From RYN-428 sp035551995 (GTDB taxonomy: Bacteria; Planctomycetota; Phycisphaerae; Tepidisphaerales; Tepidisphaeraceae), in NCBI GenBank assembly GCA_035551995.1, contig DASZME010000087.1, positions 1 to 64,000 on the forward strand: a stretch of 64,000 nt of DNA, written 5' to 3'. The position numbers were made by a program, and so were the translations under genes. Position 1 is the first letter of the stretch. The number at the start of each line of letters is the position of its first letter. Shown here piece after piece: positions 17,958 through 26,196 of this stretch. The notes under the pieces were generated by a model, which had not been told where the DNA came from, made no database searches, and saw only the letters and a program-made list of their open reading frames with translations.

Positions 17958-18371
17958 CTAGACCTCTGTGGCGGGATAGGTTTCGACGTACTTTTCCTGA
18001 CCCGATCCGAAATACGTAACGATGCGCGCAGCAAAATCCACGTCGTAGGCAACGACACCGGCCTGCCAAGTCGCCGCCAAGAATTCCGGGAACGTGCTTT
18101 TCCCTGCTTGATCAGTCCTCAGAGCAGTGATGAGAGCCTCGCGATTGAAGATTGGCACCTCGGCCATACCGGCGATGAGGGGCGTACCCTGCACCACGAC
18201 CGGGCCTTTGTCAGTCACATACAGACTTTGGCATGCCGGCAGCGACCATACGTTTCGGGTGACGCCCGCCTGGCGGAGCACCTCGGCGAGATATGGGAAA
18301 CTACCAACCTTGGGGCGACCCGCCATTGCCTTCTGCTGGGCGGATTTTAGATTTTCGATCGCGTCGCTCAT
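17958..18371 (-). CDS. DUF1398 family protein
   Basis: The 137-aa protein begins MSDAIENLKSAQQKAMAGRPKVGSFPYLAEVLRQAGVTRN and continues with LPACQSLYVTDKGPVV and STFPEFLAATWQAGVVAYDVDF, the pattern of DUF1398 (E. coli YbcV-like). Function is unknown. AAGGAGA upstream supports ATG 18371. It is divergent from a MarR regulator with a 75-bp intergenic region carrying a strong promoter for this gene, so MarR control is likely. Confidence 0.8.
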   Translation of the reverse strand: MSDAIENLKSAQQKAMAGRPKVGSFPYLAEVLRQAGVTRNVWSLPACQSLYVTDKGPVVVQGTPLIAGMAEVPIFNREALITALRTDQAGKSTFPEFLAATWQAGVVAYDVDFAARIVTYFGSGQEKYVETYPATEV

Positions 18372-18404
18372 TGGGATTCTCCTTTTTGTTCGGACGTGCC
18401 AACT

Positions 18405-18440
18405 CTTATAGTTGACTAGGAAACTGTTGTCAAGTAACCT
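18405..18440. promoter_or_regulatory. Divergent DUF1398/marR promoter region with imperfect palindrome
   Basis: On the minus strand TTGACA (18433-18428) is 17 bp from TATAAG (18410-18405), a near-consensus promoter for the DUF1398 gene. On the plus strand TTGACT (18412-18417) is 17 bp from TAACCT (18435-18440). That -10 lies 6 bp before the marR ATG, so marR mRNA would be nearly leaderless. AGTTGACTA and TTGTCAAGT form an imperfect inverted repeat across both -35 elements, a fitting MarR operator. Confidence 0.55.
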
Positions 18441-18446
18441 GATTCT

Positions 18447-18917
18447 ATGAAGACAATGGGACCTGCACCGACCGCAAGCGATCTCAAAAAGCATGTGGGC
18501 TTTTGGCTACGATTCGTCTCCAACCATGTGTCGCACGCCTTCGCTCGCAAACTACTCAATAGCGGCGTCACGGTGGCTGAATGGGTGGTGCTGCGCGAGA
18601 TGTACGGGCTCGAAGCAATAGCCCCTAGCTTGCTGGCCGATCTGACCGGCATGACGCGCGGCGCTGCTTCAAAACTCGTCGAGCGGCTTGTGGCCAAGAA
18701 ACTGGTCACAAGAAAAGGCCGCCAGGATGATAGGCGATTTCAGGAAATCGCGCTCACCGCCGCCGCCCAGCAACTGGTACCGGCGCTGTGTGAACTTGCC
18801 GATCAAAACGACGTCGAGTATTTCGCGCCACTCTCAAAGAATGAGCGCAACGCTTTGGTGGCGACGCTTAAAAAGCTTGTGAAGGCGCATAATCTCCATG
18901 CGCTACCGCTCGATTAG
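18447..18917 (+). CDS. MarR-family transcriptional regulator
   Basis: The 156-aa protein has the MarR winged-helix layout: N-terminal helices (VGFWLRFVSNHVSHAF), the helix-turn-helix LADLTGMTRGAASKLVERLVAKKLVTRK, and a wing GRQDDRRFQEIALT with the conserved D-R. MarR proteins are dimeric repressors released by small ligands. It is transcribed away from the DUF1398 gene and probably represses both. No Shine-Dalgarno precedes ATG 18447, consistent with leaderless translation. Confidence 0.88.
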   Translation: MKTMGPAPTASDLKKHVGFWLRFVSNHVSHAFARKLLNSGVTVAEWVVLREMYGLEAIAPSLLADLTGMTRGAASKLVERLVAKKLVTRKGRQDDRRFQEIALTAAAQQLVPALCELADQNDVEYFAPLSKNERNALVATLKKLVKAHNLHALPLD

Positions 18918-19098
18918 GCGAGCACCGGTGGTGTGAGCTGAGAAGGTAACTGGCGCTGCCGGGGCCAGACAACCTTGCCCGGCGATTCGAGCATTTAGTT
19001 GAAAGTGATACCTGATCTACTGCGTTTTGTTCTTGTGGCAGGGAGCCACAGGGCCGTCCGCGGATACGGATATACTGACCGATTTTGGATTCAAAAAG

Positions 19099-19479
19099 TG
19101 GAGGCGGGGGGAATTGAACCCCCGTCCCGAGACGTCCCGAATGGCGGCCTCTACATGCATAGTCTATGGTTTAATCTCAATGCCGGCAACGGCCATCGAC
19201 AGTCTTTGCCGGCATCCAGTCATCTTTTTCTCGCTACCTGACCAACGACGGAATCAGGCGGCCAGCCCACTGTTTTACAGCCAACCTGTCGCGGGCATCA
19301 GGTCGTGCTGAGGTCTGCCTTTTATTAGGCAGCCATACGAAGCGGGGCGGCTTGGAAGCCGACTCGCCCTGCAACATCATTGTTGGCAGTTATGTTTTGC
19401 TCGAAGTTTAACGAGGCCTTACGAGCGTCCTCGGCATGCCACCGCCACCGTAGCCATCCGGTCGAAACCGATCGCCCCC
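19099..19479 (-). ncRNA. ssrA: Transfer-messenger RNA (tmRNA)
   Basis: On the minus strand the 5' end reads GGGGGCGATCGGTTTCGACC and the 3' end has GACGGGGGTTCAATTCCCC followed by CGCCTCCA. The 5' GGGGGCG pairs with 3' CGCCTCC as the acceptor stem, with an A discriminator. CCA is not encoded, so it must be added. The tag frame (19387-19325) reads ANNDVAGRVGFQAAPLRMAA and ends in TAA; the hydrophobic MAA end fits proteolysis tags. tmRNA with SmpB rescues stalled ribosomes. Length about 381 nt. Confidence 0.93.
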
Positions 19480-19699
19480 GGTGTCGTGTAATCTTCTTGA
19501 TTACGCGTTCATCATAGAACACTCAAAGGCCAAGAGCAAGTTGCTTCGCCAAAAATGGAACAGCACGGGTGGGAGCGCTTGCCGCCACGGCTTTACGCGT
19601 TTCGCATTTTATGCGGGGAGATACACCGTCAGGGAGATTACGACTAAAGTTTCAACCAAATGAAGAGTAAACGCAAAAAGAGTAACTCCAGCTCGGTCG

Positions 19700-21307
19700 C
19701 TATTGATTTTGGTTGCCTGTAAATCCCGGTCCGCCGGCGGCGCGGTAACCGTGGCTGGCGCCGTTCATGTCTGACGTGACCCAAAAGGAATAAAGGGCGC
19801 CGCTCTTCATGTGGAAACGGAATTTTACCGCCTGCCCGGCCAACTTCGCCAAATCTGATTCGCCGTTCCACTTCACGGCGACGAGGGTCTTGTCGAGCCG
19901 CAAGGGCCGGCAATTTTCCGCGGTGAACGGTGCGATCGGGGTATCGTTTTGGCCGAGCGCTTCCACGCGGAGTTCGCCTGACGCGGCGGCAAGGTTGACG
20001 AAGAGATGGCCGCCGGAAAATTTTATGGGCCGGGTGGTCAACGATCCTTCTTCGGCGCCGGCTTCCATTGACGCAAATCCATCGCGGCGAAGGAACGCCA
20101 GCCCGGTGGCGCCGCCGGCGTCGCGATTTTTTGGGCCCATGCCGGACCGCCCGCTGAAATAAAACCAAAGCTTGTCGCCCACCACCAGGCAACAACCGCC
20201 GACCGACTGCACGTTGCCCCAGTTCCAATCGCTTGAGCTTTCCGAAACCCCGATGAATGGCCGACGATCAGGCCGATCCCAATGAAAACCATCTCGGCTA
20301 TACCCGACACAAATCGAATTGGGCTTGGGACGTCCCGGCGGAATGTTCTTGTCGCCGTGCCAGATGCTGAACAAGCCGAGCATCACGCTCTCATACCCAA
20401 CGGCATCCAGGTTATACAACTGCGGCGTCACCTGCAGATCTTCGCGCTTGGGGTCCAGTCGGTCCGAGCCGAGCCATGGCGTCGCGTCGGTAAGCTGTGC
20501 CCACTGCGGGCCGGCCAGTAGATCCCTCACTTCCCAATACCGGCGGGCGCGCGAGCCGCCCATCGTTCGCAGGCTGTACACCCATACCTTGCGAAACGGA
20601 TTCCGGAAGACGGTGGATCGATCGCCGCACGCGGCGGTTTGCAGAACTGGCTCGCCCCAGTGAATTCCGTCCGGCGAAAAGTGCAACGTGAACCGCCACC
20701 CTTTGTTCGGGCCGGAGATCGTCCACATCTTAAAACGCCGCCCTGGGTCGGATTCTTCCAAATCGAGCCAAACCGTCGACGAATCGCGAACGCCGACATG
20801 CACCACGTTGGTCATCGGCTTCACGTCGAGCGCCGGCTTCTCCCAGTGCAAGCCATCGCGCGAAGTCGCATACGCGGTCTGCGTCATATACCCGGCGATG
20901 TACCACATCTTGAAAAGTTGATCTTTCGGATCGAACCAAACCCCGTCGCTGAACGGCATGGCCATCGATCCTTTACCCGCTTTGTCCGAAGCCTGATCGG
21001 GCTTGACGACGGGGTTGCCCTCGTACAACTCGGCCAAGTGGTGAACGCGATGGAGGGTCGTCGATTGAATCAGAAAATCATCGACAAAAAGTTGTCGGCC
21101 AATATCGATCGGGATGACCGCTGGCGGCTCCTTCAAGTATGGAATCGGCATCGGCTCGCCGGGCTTCATCCCGGCATCGGCAGGGGGCCAGGGAGCGGGA
21201 AGTTCTATCCCGTTGTAAAGAATTTCACCGGCGGGCGCCGGCGCCGCAATCGAAATAAGAAAGGCGCAGCGGATCGCCGCAAGAATCCATTTTGACTGAC
21301 TCGCCAT
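19700..21307 (-). CDS. Secreted five-bladed-propeller glycosidase-like protein (GH32/43-type fold)
   Basis: The 535-aa protein has a signal peptide (ILAAIRCAFLISIAAPAPAG). It contains the planctomycete motif IDIGRQLFVDDFLIQSTTLHRVHHL, and repeated blades with 'dG.hW' motifs: TSRDGLHWEKP, SPDGIHWGEP, SRDGFHWDRP. Such blades occur in GH32/GH43-like propellers, and homologous planctomycete proteins are usually annotated as family 32-like glycosyl hydrolases. Catalytic acids cannot be assigned by eye, so enzymatic activity is inference. No nearby carbohydrate-utilisation genes are seen. Confidence 0.65.
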   Translation of the reverse strand: MASQSKWILAAIRCAFLISIAAPAPAGEILYNGIELPAPWPPADAGMKPGEPMPIPYLKEPPAVIPIDIGRQLFVDDFLIQSTTLHRVHHLAELYEGNPVVKPDQASDKAGKGSMAMPFSDGVWFDPKDQLFKMWYIAGYMTQTAYATSRDGLHWEKPALDVKPMTNVVHVGVRDSSTVWLDLEESDPGRRFKMWTISGPNKGWRFTLHFSPDGIHWGEPVLQTAACGDRSTVFRNPFRKVWVYSLRTMGGSRARRYWEVRDLLAGPQWAQLTDATPWLGSDRLDPKREDLQVTPQLYNLDAVGYESVMLGLFSIWHGDKNIPPGRPKPNSICVGYSRDGFHWDRPDRRPFIGVSESSSDWNWGNVQSVGGCCLVVGDKLWFYFSGRSGMGPKNRDAGGATGLAFLRRDGFASMEAGAEEGSLTTRPIKFSGGHLFVNLAAASGELRVEALGQNDTPIAPFTAENCRPLRLDKTLVAVKWNGESDLAKLAGQAVKFRFHMKSGALYSFWVTSDMNGASHGYRAAGGPGFTGNQNQ

Positions 21308-21349
21308 CGCGTGGCCTCCGATTGTCGCCGACGTGAACGAACAATTTGA

Positions 21350-21625
21350 TTACCGTCGGCGCGTGACGAAAAACGCGATGCTTGTCCCCATCAGCGCCAG
21401 CCCCAGCACCGCGACCGCCGCGGGCCAGGAGTCGGCGTCGCCGGCCGAACGGTAGCGGTGGCCGTCCACCTCAATGGAAAAAATGCCCGCGGAGGCGGCG
21501 CAAATGAACAACGTCACCACCACGATCGCTCCCGCGGCGCGTCTTGGCGTATCGGATCGCGGCGGTTCGTACGCCAGCGGGATCGCCGCGGTGGGAACGG
21601 ACGCCATGGGTTGTTCGTCGGACAT
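21350..21625 (-). CDS. Small two-helix membrane protein, unknown
   Basis: A 91-aa protein with a Pro/Ala-rich cytoplasmic N-terminus (SVPTAAIPLAYEPPRSDTP) and two hydrophobic helices (AGAIVVVTLFICAASAGIFSI and WPAAVAVLGLALMGTSIAFF), ending in RRR. No family is recognised. It sits 42 bp upstream of the glycosidase-like gene on the same strand, so the two may be co-transcribed. Confidence 0.55.
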   Translation of the reverse strand: MSDEQPMASVPTAAIPLAYEPPRSDTPRRAAGAIVVVTLFICAASAGIFSIEVDGHRYRSAGDADSWPAAVAVLGLALMGTSIAFFVTRRR

Positions 21626-21699
21626 GCAGGATCAATCTATCTTCGCCGCCGATTTATGACAAACCCAAATCCCGTCTTGCCCGTCGGACCAAACCCGGT

Positions 21700-22416
21700 A
21701 TGCTTCGCGACATGAAACCGATCGTGCAAATTTCGCTTGATGTCGTGACGATTGACGAAGCCCTTTCCACCGCCGAGATGGCCCTGCGGGCCGGGGTGGA
21801 TTGGCTGGAGGCGGGAACGCCGCTGATCATCGCCGAAGGTATGAACGGCGTGAGGGCTCTTCGCAAGGCGTTCCCTAAGACGCCGATCGTCGCCGACCTG
21901 AAAACAATGGACGGCGGCTATCTGGAAGCGGAGCTGATGGCCAAAGCCGGCGCCACGCATATCGTCGTCATGGCTCGCGCCCACGAAGAAACGCTGCATT
22001 GCGTCGTTAAAGCCGGCCGCGACCTCGGCGTTCAAGTCATGGGAGATAATCTCGGCTGCCCGGACATGGTCTACGGCGCCCGTTGGCTGGAAGACATGGG
22101 GTGTGATTTCGTCATCCACCACATCGGTTACGACGAACGCCGAGGCATCGCCGCCCGAGGCTTGCGAATGCCAAGCCCGCTGGATCAACTGCGCGAAGTC
22201 GTCAACGCGGTGCGCGTGCCCGTGCAGGCGGTCGGTGGATTAACCATCGAGCAGGCGATACGAACGCCGGAGTTCGGGGCGCCGCTGGTGGTGCTTGGGG
22301 CGCCTTTGACGATCGACGCCGACGCGTTCAAGACGGCTTCGGGCGATGTCGAAGGATCGCTGCGTCTTATTTGCCAGAAGGTGCACGCGTACGGCGAAGT
22401 CAGGATGAGGGGATGA
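21700..22416 (+). CDS. 3-hexulose-6-phosphate synthase-like OMP decarboxylase-superfamily enzyme
   Basis: The 238-aa TIM-barrel protein has VQISLDVVTIDEAL, GVDWLEAGTPL and the catalytic DLKTMD (Asp-x-Lys-x-x-Asp), then GATHIVVMA and VPVQAVGGLT. These features match hexulose-6-phosphate synthase and 3-keto-L-gulonate-6-phosphate decarboxylase. HPS condenses formaldehyde with ribulose 5-phosphate. The partner isomerase (PHI) is not adjacent, so the metabolic role is unproven. ATG 21700 or 21712 may be the start; both are in frame and neither has a strong Shine-Dalgarno. Confidence 0.75.
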   Translation: MLRDMKPIVQISLDVVTIDEALSTAEMALRAGVDWLEAGTPLIIAEGMNGVRALRKAFPKTPIVADLKTMDGGYLEAELMAKAGATHIVVMARAHEETLHCVVKAGRDLGVQVMGDNLGCPDMVYGARWLEDMGCDFVIHHIGYDERRGIAARGLRMPSPLDQLREVVNAVRVPVQAVGGLTIEQAIRTPEFGAPLVVLGAPLTIDADAFKTASGDVEGSLRLICQKVHAYGEVRMRG

Positions 22417-22430
22417 ACGCCGGCCGGGGA

Positions 22431-22787
22431 TCATCGGTCGACGATCTTTAGGTCCTCCAGCCGCACGTTTCCGTCCTGGCTGGTAAAGGTCGCGCCCTGG
22501 TCTCCTGATCGCTGTTGTTGCGCAGCGCCGCCGATGCGGTGATTGCCGGTATCGTAGAGCGTGGTCTTGCCGTTGCGTTGTACCGCAAGACGTCGAGCGT
22601 CGGCGAAATAAGCGTAGCGCATGTCGTTTTGCGCCCCAGCCGAATTTGGCTCGCCCAGATCGCTCGGCCACCACCGCTCGACGGGCGCCATCGGCTTCAT
22701 CGGTTCCATGGGCTTCATCGGCGCCATGGGTTTCATCGGCTGCATTGGTTTCATCGGCTCCATATCCAGCACGATACCCAAATCCAT
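22431..22787 (-). CDS. Met-Pro repeat protein of unknown function
   Basis: A 118-aa protein. Near the N-terminus it has tandem MKPM units (MEPMKPMQPMKPMAPMKPM). A conserved-looking module follows: WWPSDLGEPNSAGAQNDMRYAYF, RLAVQRNGKTTLYDTGNHRIGGAAQQQ and ATFTSQDGNVRLEDL. I recognise this as a recurring bacterial family with a 'MKPM' tract and a 'YDTG.H.I.G..QQ' core, without known function. The Met-rich tract could bind copper or another soft metal. No Shine-Dalgarno marks the start; ATG 22787 is chosen over a TTG at 22805. Confidence 0.6.
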   Translation of the reverse strand: MDLGIVLDMEPMKPMQPMKPMAPMKPMEPMKPMAPVERWWPSDLGEPNSAGAQNDMRYAYFADARRLAVQRNGKTTLYDTGNHRIGGAAQQQRSGDQGATFTSQDGNVRLEDLKIVDR

Positions 22788-22952
22788 CGAATGCGATAAC
22801 TGCAAATCTCAACCGTCACGCGTGCCGAGCCGACGCGGCGCGTTTTCCCGAAACGCAAGCTCGATTCCGGGCGACGAGGCTTGTTTTTTTTCGAATCTGT
22901 CGTAGCGCATGAAATGGCGCACACGCATCGGCGGGCGACTTTGCCCGCTGCG

Positions 22953-23786
22953 TTACCGGCTTGCCTGCGCGCCCGGCCGTGTCGTCGAAGCGCCGGCGCC
23001 GAACACTTCGTTGAACAGCGCGATCATCGCTTCAAACGATCGATGATCGGCTTCCTTGTTGTAGGCGATCCCCGGAATGCCATGCCTGTCGGCGTCGGGA
23101 TTGGTGAAGGCATGAACGGCATGTCCGTACACGTTCATCTCCCAATCGATCTTGGCTTTGCGCATCTCGTCCTGAAACGCGGCGATTTGCTCGGGCGATT
23201 CGAATGTATCGTCGGCGCCGTGGCAGACGAGAATCTTCGCCTTGACCTGGCCCGCCTGGGCGGGTTGGGCCGTGCTTAAATCGGAATGGAAAGCGACGAC
23301 CGCGCGAACCGCCGCGCCGCTGCGAGCCAGTTCGAGCGCCGCCGTGCCGCCAAAACAGTAGCCGATGGCGGCCATTCGGGTGGGATCGACGTTCGGATCG
23401 CTCTTCAGTCGCTCAAGCGCCGCGGCGACGCGGGCGCGCAATTCCTTCCGGTCGCCGGCCCTTAACGCGCCCGCCCATTTTCCGGCTTGCTTTGGATCGT
23501 CGGTCGTCTGGCCGTTGCCGTAAACATCGGCCGCGAGCGCGACATAGCCCAGCCGCGCAAGTTGCTGCGCCCGCGACTTGGCGTAATCCGTCAGTCCCCA
23601 CCATTCGGGCACGATGACCACGCCGGGGCGCTTACCGGCGGCCTTGTTGTCGTCGTAGGCGAGAAAGCCATGCGCCTCGATGTCGCCGGCCTTATATTGA
23701 ACCGTTTCGGTTTTGATTTCCGCTTGTGCGACGTTTGCCATGATTGCGACCGCCAGTCCTGTGAGTGCCATCCATCCGAACTTCAT
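22953..23786 (-). CDS. Secreted dienelactone hydrolase-family alpha/beta hydrolase
   Basis: The 277-aa protein has a signal peptide (WMALTGLAVAIMANVAQA) and the DLH pattern: PGVVIVPEWWGL, then nucleophile elbow GYCFGG (Cys), acid in HGADDTFESP (Asp) and HAVHAF (His). This Cys-Asp-His triad is that of dienelactone hydrolase, which opens lactone rings, but many family members act on other esters. AAGGAG upstream supports ATG 23786. Periplasmic location is predicted from the signal peptide. Confidence 0.85.
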   Translation of the reverse strand: MKFGWMALTGLAVAIMANVAQAEIKTETVQYKAGDIEAHGFLAYDDNKAAGKRPGVVIVPEWWGLTDYAKSRAQQLARLGYVALAADVYGNGQTTDDPKQAGKWAGALRAGDRKELRARVAAALERLKSDPNVDPTRMAAIGYCFGGTAALELARSGAAVRAVVAFHSDLSTAQPAQAGQVKAKILVCHGADDTFESPEQIAAFQDEMRKAKIDWEMNVYGHAVHAFTNPDADRHGIPGIAYNKEADHRSFEAMIALFNEVFGAGASTTRPGAQASR

Positions 23787-24123
23787 GTTGACTCCTTGCC
23801 AAATGATTTGCGCCGCGCGGGACGACGCTACGACGCCAGCGATTGTCATACGGGAAATTCTTGCCCCGGCGAAGGCAAAAAATCGACGACGCCGGTGAAT
23901 AATCTTTCCGGCGTGACTCCGAAGGTGGTCCGCCGCTGTTTGTCGCTATTAATAAGGCGCCGAGCTTGGAGTTTTTCCCGTGGTGACACGCGCCACAAAA
24001 TTTGTCGCTCGCATTGTTGCTGGCCTCAAGTAGAAACGTATTTGCAGGCGTCGCAAAATGCGTGGTTTCGTGTCGCGGCTAATCGATCGTGACGAAACGC
24101 GAAAGTAATTTTCGCCGCACTTC
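23787..24123. other. Intergenic stretch, nothing recognised
   Basis: Between the start of the dienelactone hydrolase gene and the end of the SASA-type esterase gene I see no supportable gene, RNA or clear terminator. The promoter of the hydrolase gene should lie near its 5' end. Confidence 0.4.
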
Positions 24124-26115
24124 CTAGACGCCAGCGGGCGGCGTTGACGCGGGCGGAAGTGAATAGACCGAAGACGCGATCGCCGACCACCAGAGCGCCC
24201 CCGCGGCGGCCATGTCGGCGTTGGTGATGATGTGGGCGTAGCCGTCATCGACAATCAGGCCGGATAAGTCGGCCCCGGCGGCGACGTTCGGGTCGGCCGC
24301 CCATTCGGCGCCGATGGCGGCGTTAATGGCGTCGGTTTGGGGCTGGGTCGCATAGGTGCCGCCCGATTGCAATTTTGCCGCGATCAGTTTTACGCCAAGG
24401 TCGGCATGGATCGCGGCGGCGAGGGCGGCCAGCGACGCCTGATAGTCGGCGGTGGCTACGCCGTCGTGCGCGTCGGTTTCGCCTTGCTCCCAGAGCACGC
24501 CGCGCACGCCGCCAACCGCCTTGGCGCGATAGATCATGGAGCCGTAAAGCGTGGTGCGGTCCTGATGGTTCGCGCCCGGCGCCCACTGGGCGATCGACGA
24601 ACCGCCGAGCGCGCACGGAATAAACGCCACGGGAACCGCTTGGTTGGCGAGGATATCGGTCGCCAGAATCGGCCAATATGAGCCGCCGGGGTTTCCGTTG
24701 ACGGCATGCGTCGCGTTGGCCGGACTCAGTTCGTCGCTGACCAAATCAACCTGGTTTATCGGAGAATCGGTCGGATCGGCGAGGTTATGCCAGATATAGT
24801 CGTTGCCGAAGATCGTGGCGGTAACGCCGTGGGACGGCGTGTAGCTTTGGGGATTGGTCGCGCGGCCGCTCGCGTTTGACTGGCCGGCGATAATGAAGAC
24901 GTCCCCGATCCCGACCATCGCCACGCTGGCGGTGATTTGCGGCTGGTCTTCCAGGCGCACGACCAATGTCCCTTGTCCTTGGGCCTGACCGGTCAGCGAT
25001 CCGGCGAACGCGCCCGCGGCGACATTGGCGGCGATCGTTTGAAAAGCGCCCCCGTGGAAACTGGCCTGAACCTCGTGAAGGCCCGCGCCGGTCACCGTGC
25101 CGGTGATTTTGATGGCGCCGGTCGATCCCTTTCTTTGAAACACTTGATACTCGGCGGGGCTGGTCAGCTTGAGGGTGGGGGCGGGCAAAGGAATCGTCGC
25201 CCCGGCCTTGAGCGTGACATTGGTAAATGTCGCGGTGCACTTTTTCGTGGTGGTGAGGCTGCACACCGCCAGGCCGGCGGTCGCTTTACTGGACATGACG
25301 ATCGTTTCATTTGATCCGAGTTGCTTCCAGACGACGCCGTCGGAGCCGTACCAGGCGGAGAAAACATTTCCGCTACGGACGAGTTCCACCCATTGCGGCG
25401 CGGTTTTCCCCTCGACGGTGAAAAGATTGCAACTGTTGCCGGACTTTGTCCGCCACTGAAACGAGAGGTGCCCTTGCGGTGTGACGACGATATCGGCGAA
25501 AGCCGAGTTGGAACTCGTCGTGGCCCGGATCATGACGCCCGCCTTGGCCCAGCTTGCGGTGTTTTGCACGCTGGTCACTTTTGCCGCCAGCATGGAATCG
25601 CCGGCGATGTTGGCGTAATTGTAGTGAAACTGATCACTCTTATTCCAGATGTCGGCGCCTTCGCCGGCGACGGTGAAGGCGCCGTTGGAATACGTGGCGG
25701 AGCCGGCAATTTTTGGTGATCCGACGTCGGCGTTGAGCGTCAGCGGATCGCTGACCGACAGAAAGAGGCGCGATTCCAGCCCCTCAACTCCGACGGATGC
25801 CACACGAATATCGCGCCATCCACGATTTTCGGCGGGCGCGAATCGCCGTGAACATGGCGCGGGCGACGCCGGATCGATTAGACGTTCTCGATAACATTCG
25901 GCACGGCCGTCCGCGGCGGGTTGCGCGCGTCGCAGACAGGGGCGGGACACCTGGGCGACGAGTAAAGCAAAATCTTCAGTTCGAATTGAACGCCGCAGAT
26001 GATCGCGAATATGGCAGACCGAGCGTACTGTTCTCCGCTTGATTCGTGCCCAGCCGCGCAATCCGCGGTCAATCCTCTTGTCGAACAAACAGGAAGTCGC
26101 AGGGGAGCTATACAT
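24124..26115 (-). CDS. Secreted LEPR-XLL-type protein with SASA (sialate O-acetylesterase-like) domain
   Basis: The reading frame encodes up to 663 aa. A LEPR-XLL-like motif GVEGLESRLFLS lies around residues 110-121. Next is a domain with AKAGVMIRATTSSNSAFADIVV, the same type as in the 12076-16587 protein. The C-terminal half is a SGNH/SASA carbohydrate esterase: VFIIAGQSNASG (nucleophile Ser), then LWEQGETDA. The region upstream of the motif is Arg/Cys-rich and unlike a normal N-terminus. The true start may be nearer the motif, for example a GTG about 10 codons before it. Likely deacetylates surface or plant polysaccharide. Confidence 0.75.
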   Translation of the reverse strand: MYSSPATSCLFDKRIDRGLRGWARIKRRTVRSVCHIRDHLRRSIRTEDFALLVAQVSRPCLRRAQPAADGRAECYRERLIDPASPAPCSRRFAPAENRGWRDIRVASVGVEGLESRLFLSVSDPLTLNADVGSPKIAGSATYSNGAFTVAGEGADIWNKSDQFHYNYANIAGDSMLAAKVTSVQNTASWAKAGVMIRATTSSNSAFADIVVTPQGHLSFQWRTKSGNSCNLFTVEGKTAPQWVELVRSGNVFSAWYGSDGVVWKQLGSNETIVMSSKATAGLAVCSLTTTKKCTATFTNVTLKAGATIPLPAPTLKLTSPAEYQVFQRKGSTGAIKITGTVTGAGLHEVQASFHGGAFQTIAANVAAGAFAGSLTGQAQGQGTLVVRLEDQPQITASVAMVGIGDVFIIAGQSNASGRATNPQSYTPSHGVTATIFGNDYIWHNLADPTDSPINQVDLVSDELSPANATHAVNGNPGGSYWPILATDILANQAVPVAFIPCALGGSSIAQWAPGANHQDRTTLYGSMIYRAKAVGGVRGVLWEQGETDAHDGVATADYQASLAALAAAIHADLGVKLIAAKLQSGGTYATQPQTDAINAAIGAEWAADPNVAAGADLSGLIVDDGYAHIITNADMAAAGALWWSAIASSVYSLPPASTPPAGV

Positions 26116-26196
26116 CGCCGCCGAACAATATCAGGATTACCCGGCGATTCAATGCGGATTATCGCCTGGAACAACGAGCCCCCGAGGCAGCGCGCG

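Noticed and set aside
18960..19098. tRNA or terminator downstream of tmRNA
   Set aside because: Only a 6-bp hairpin (TGTGGC...GCCACA) without a T-run; no cloverleaf.
22240..22812. 190-codon minus-strand frame over the Met-Pro gene
   Set aside because: Shares the DNA in another frame; only low-complexity AD/E repeats caused by the MKPM DNA repeat.
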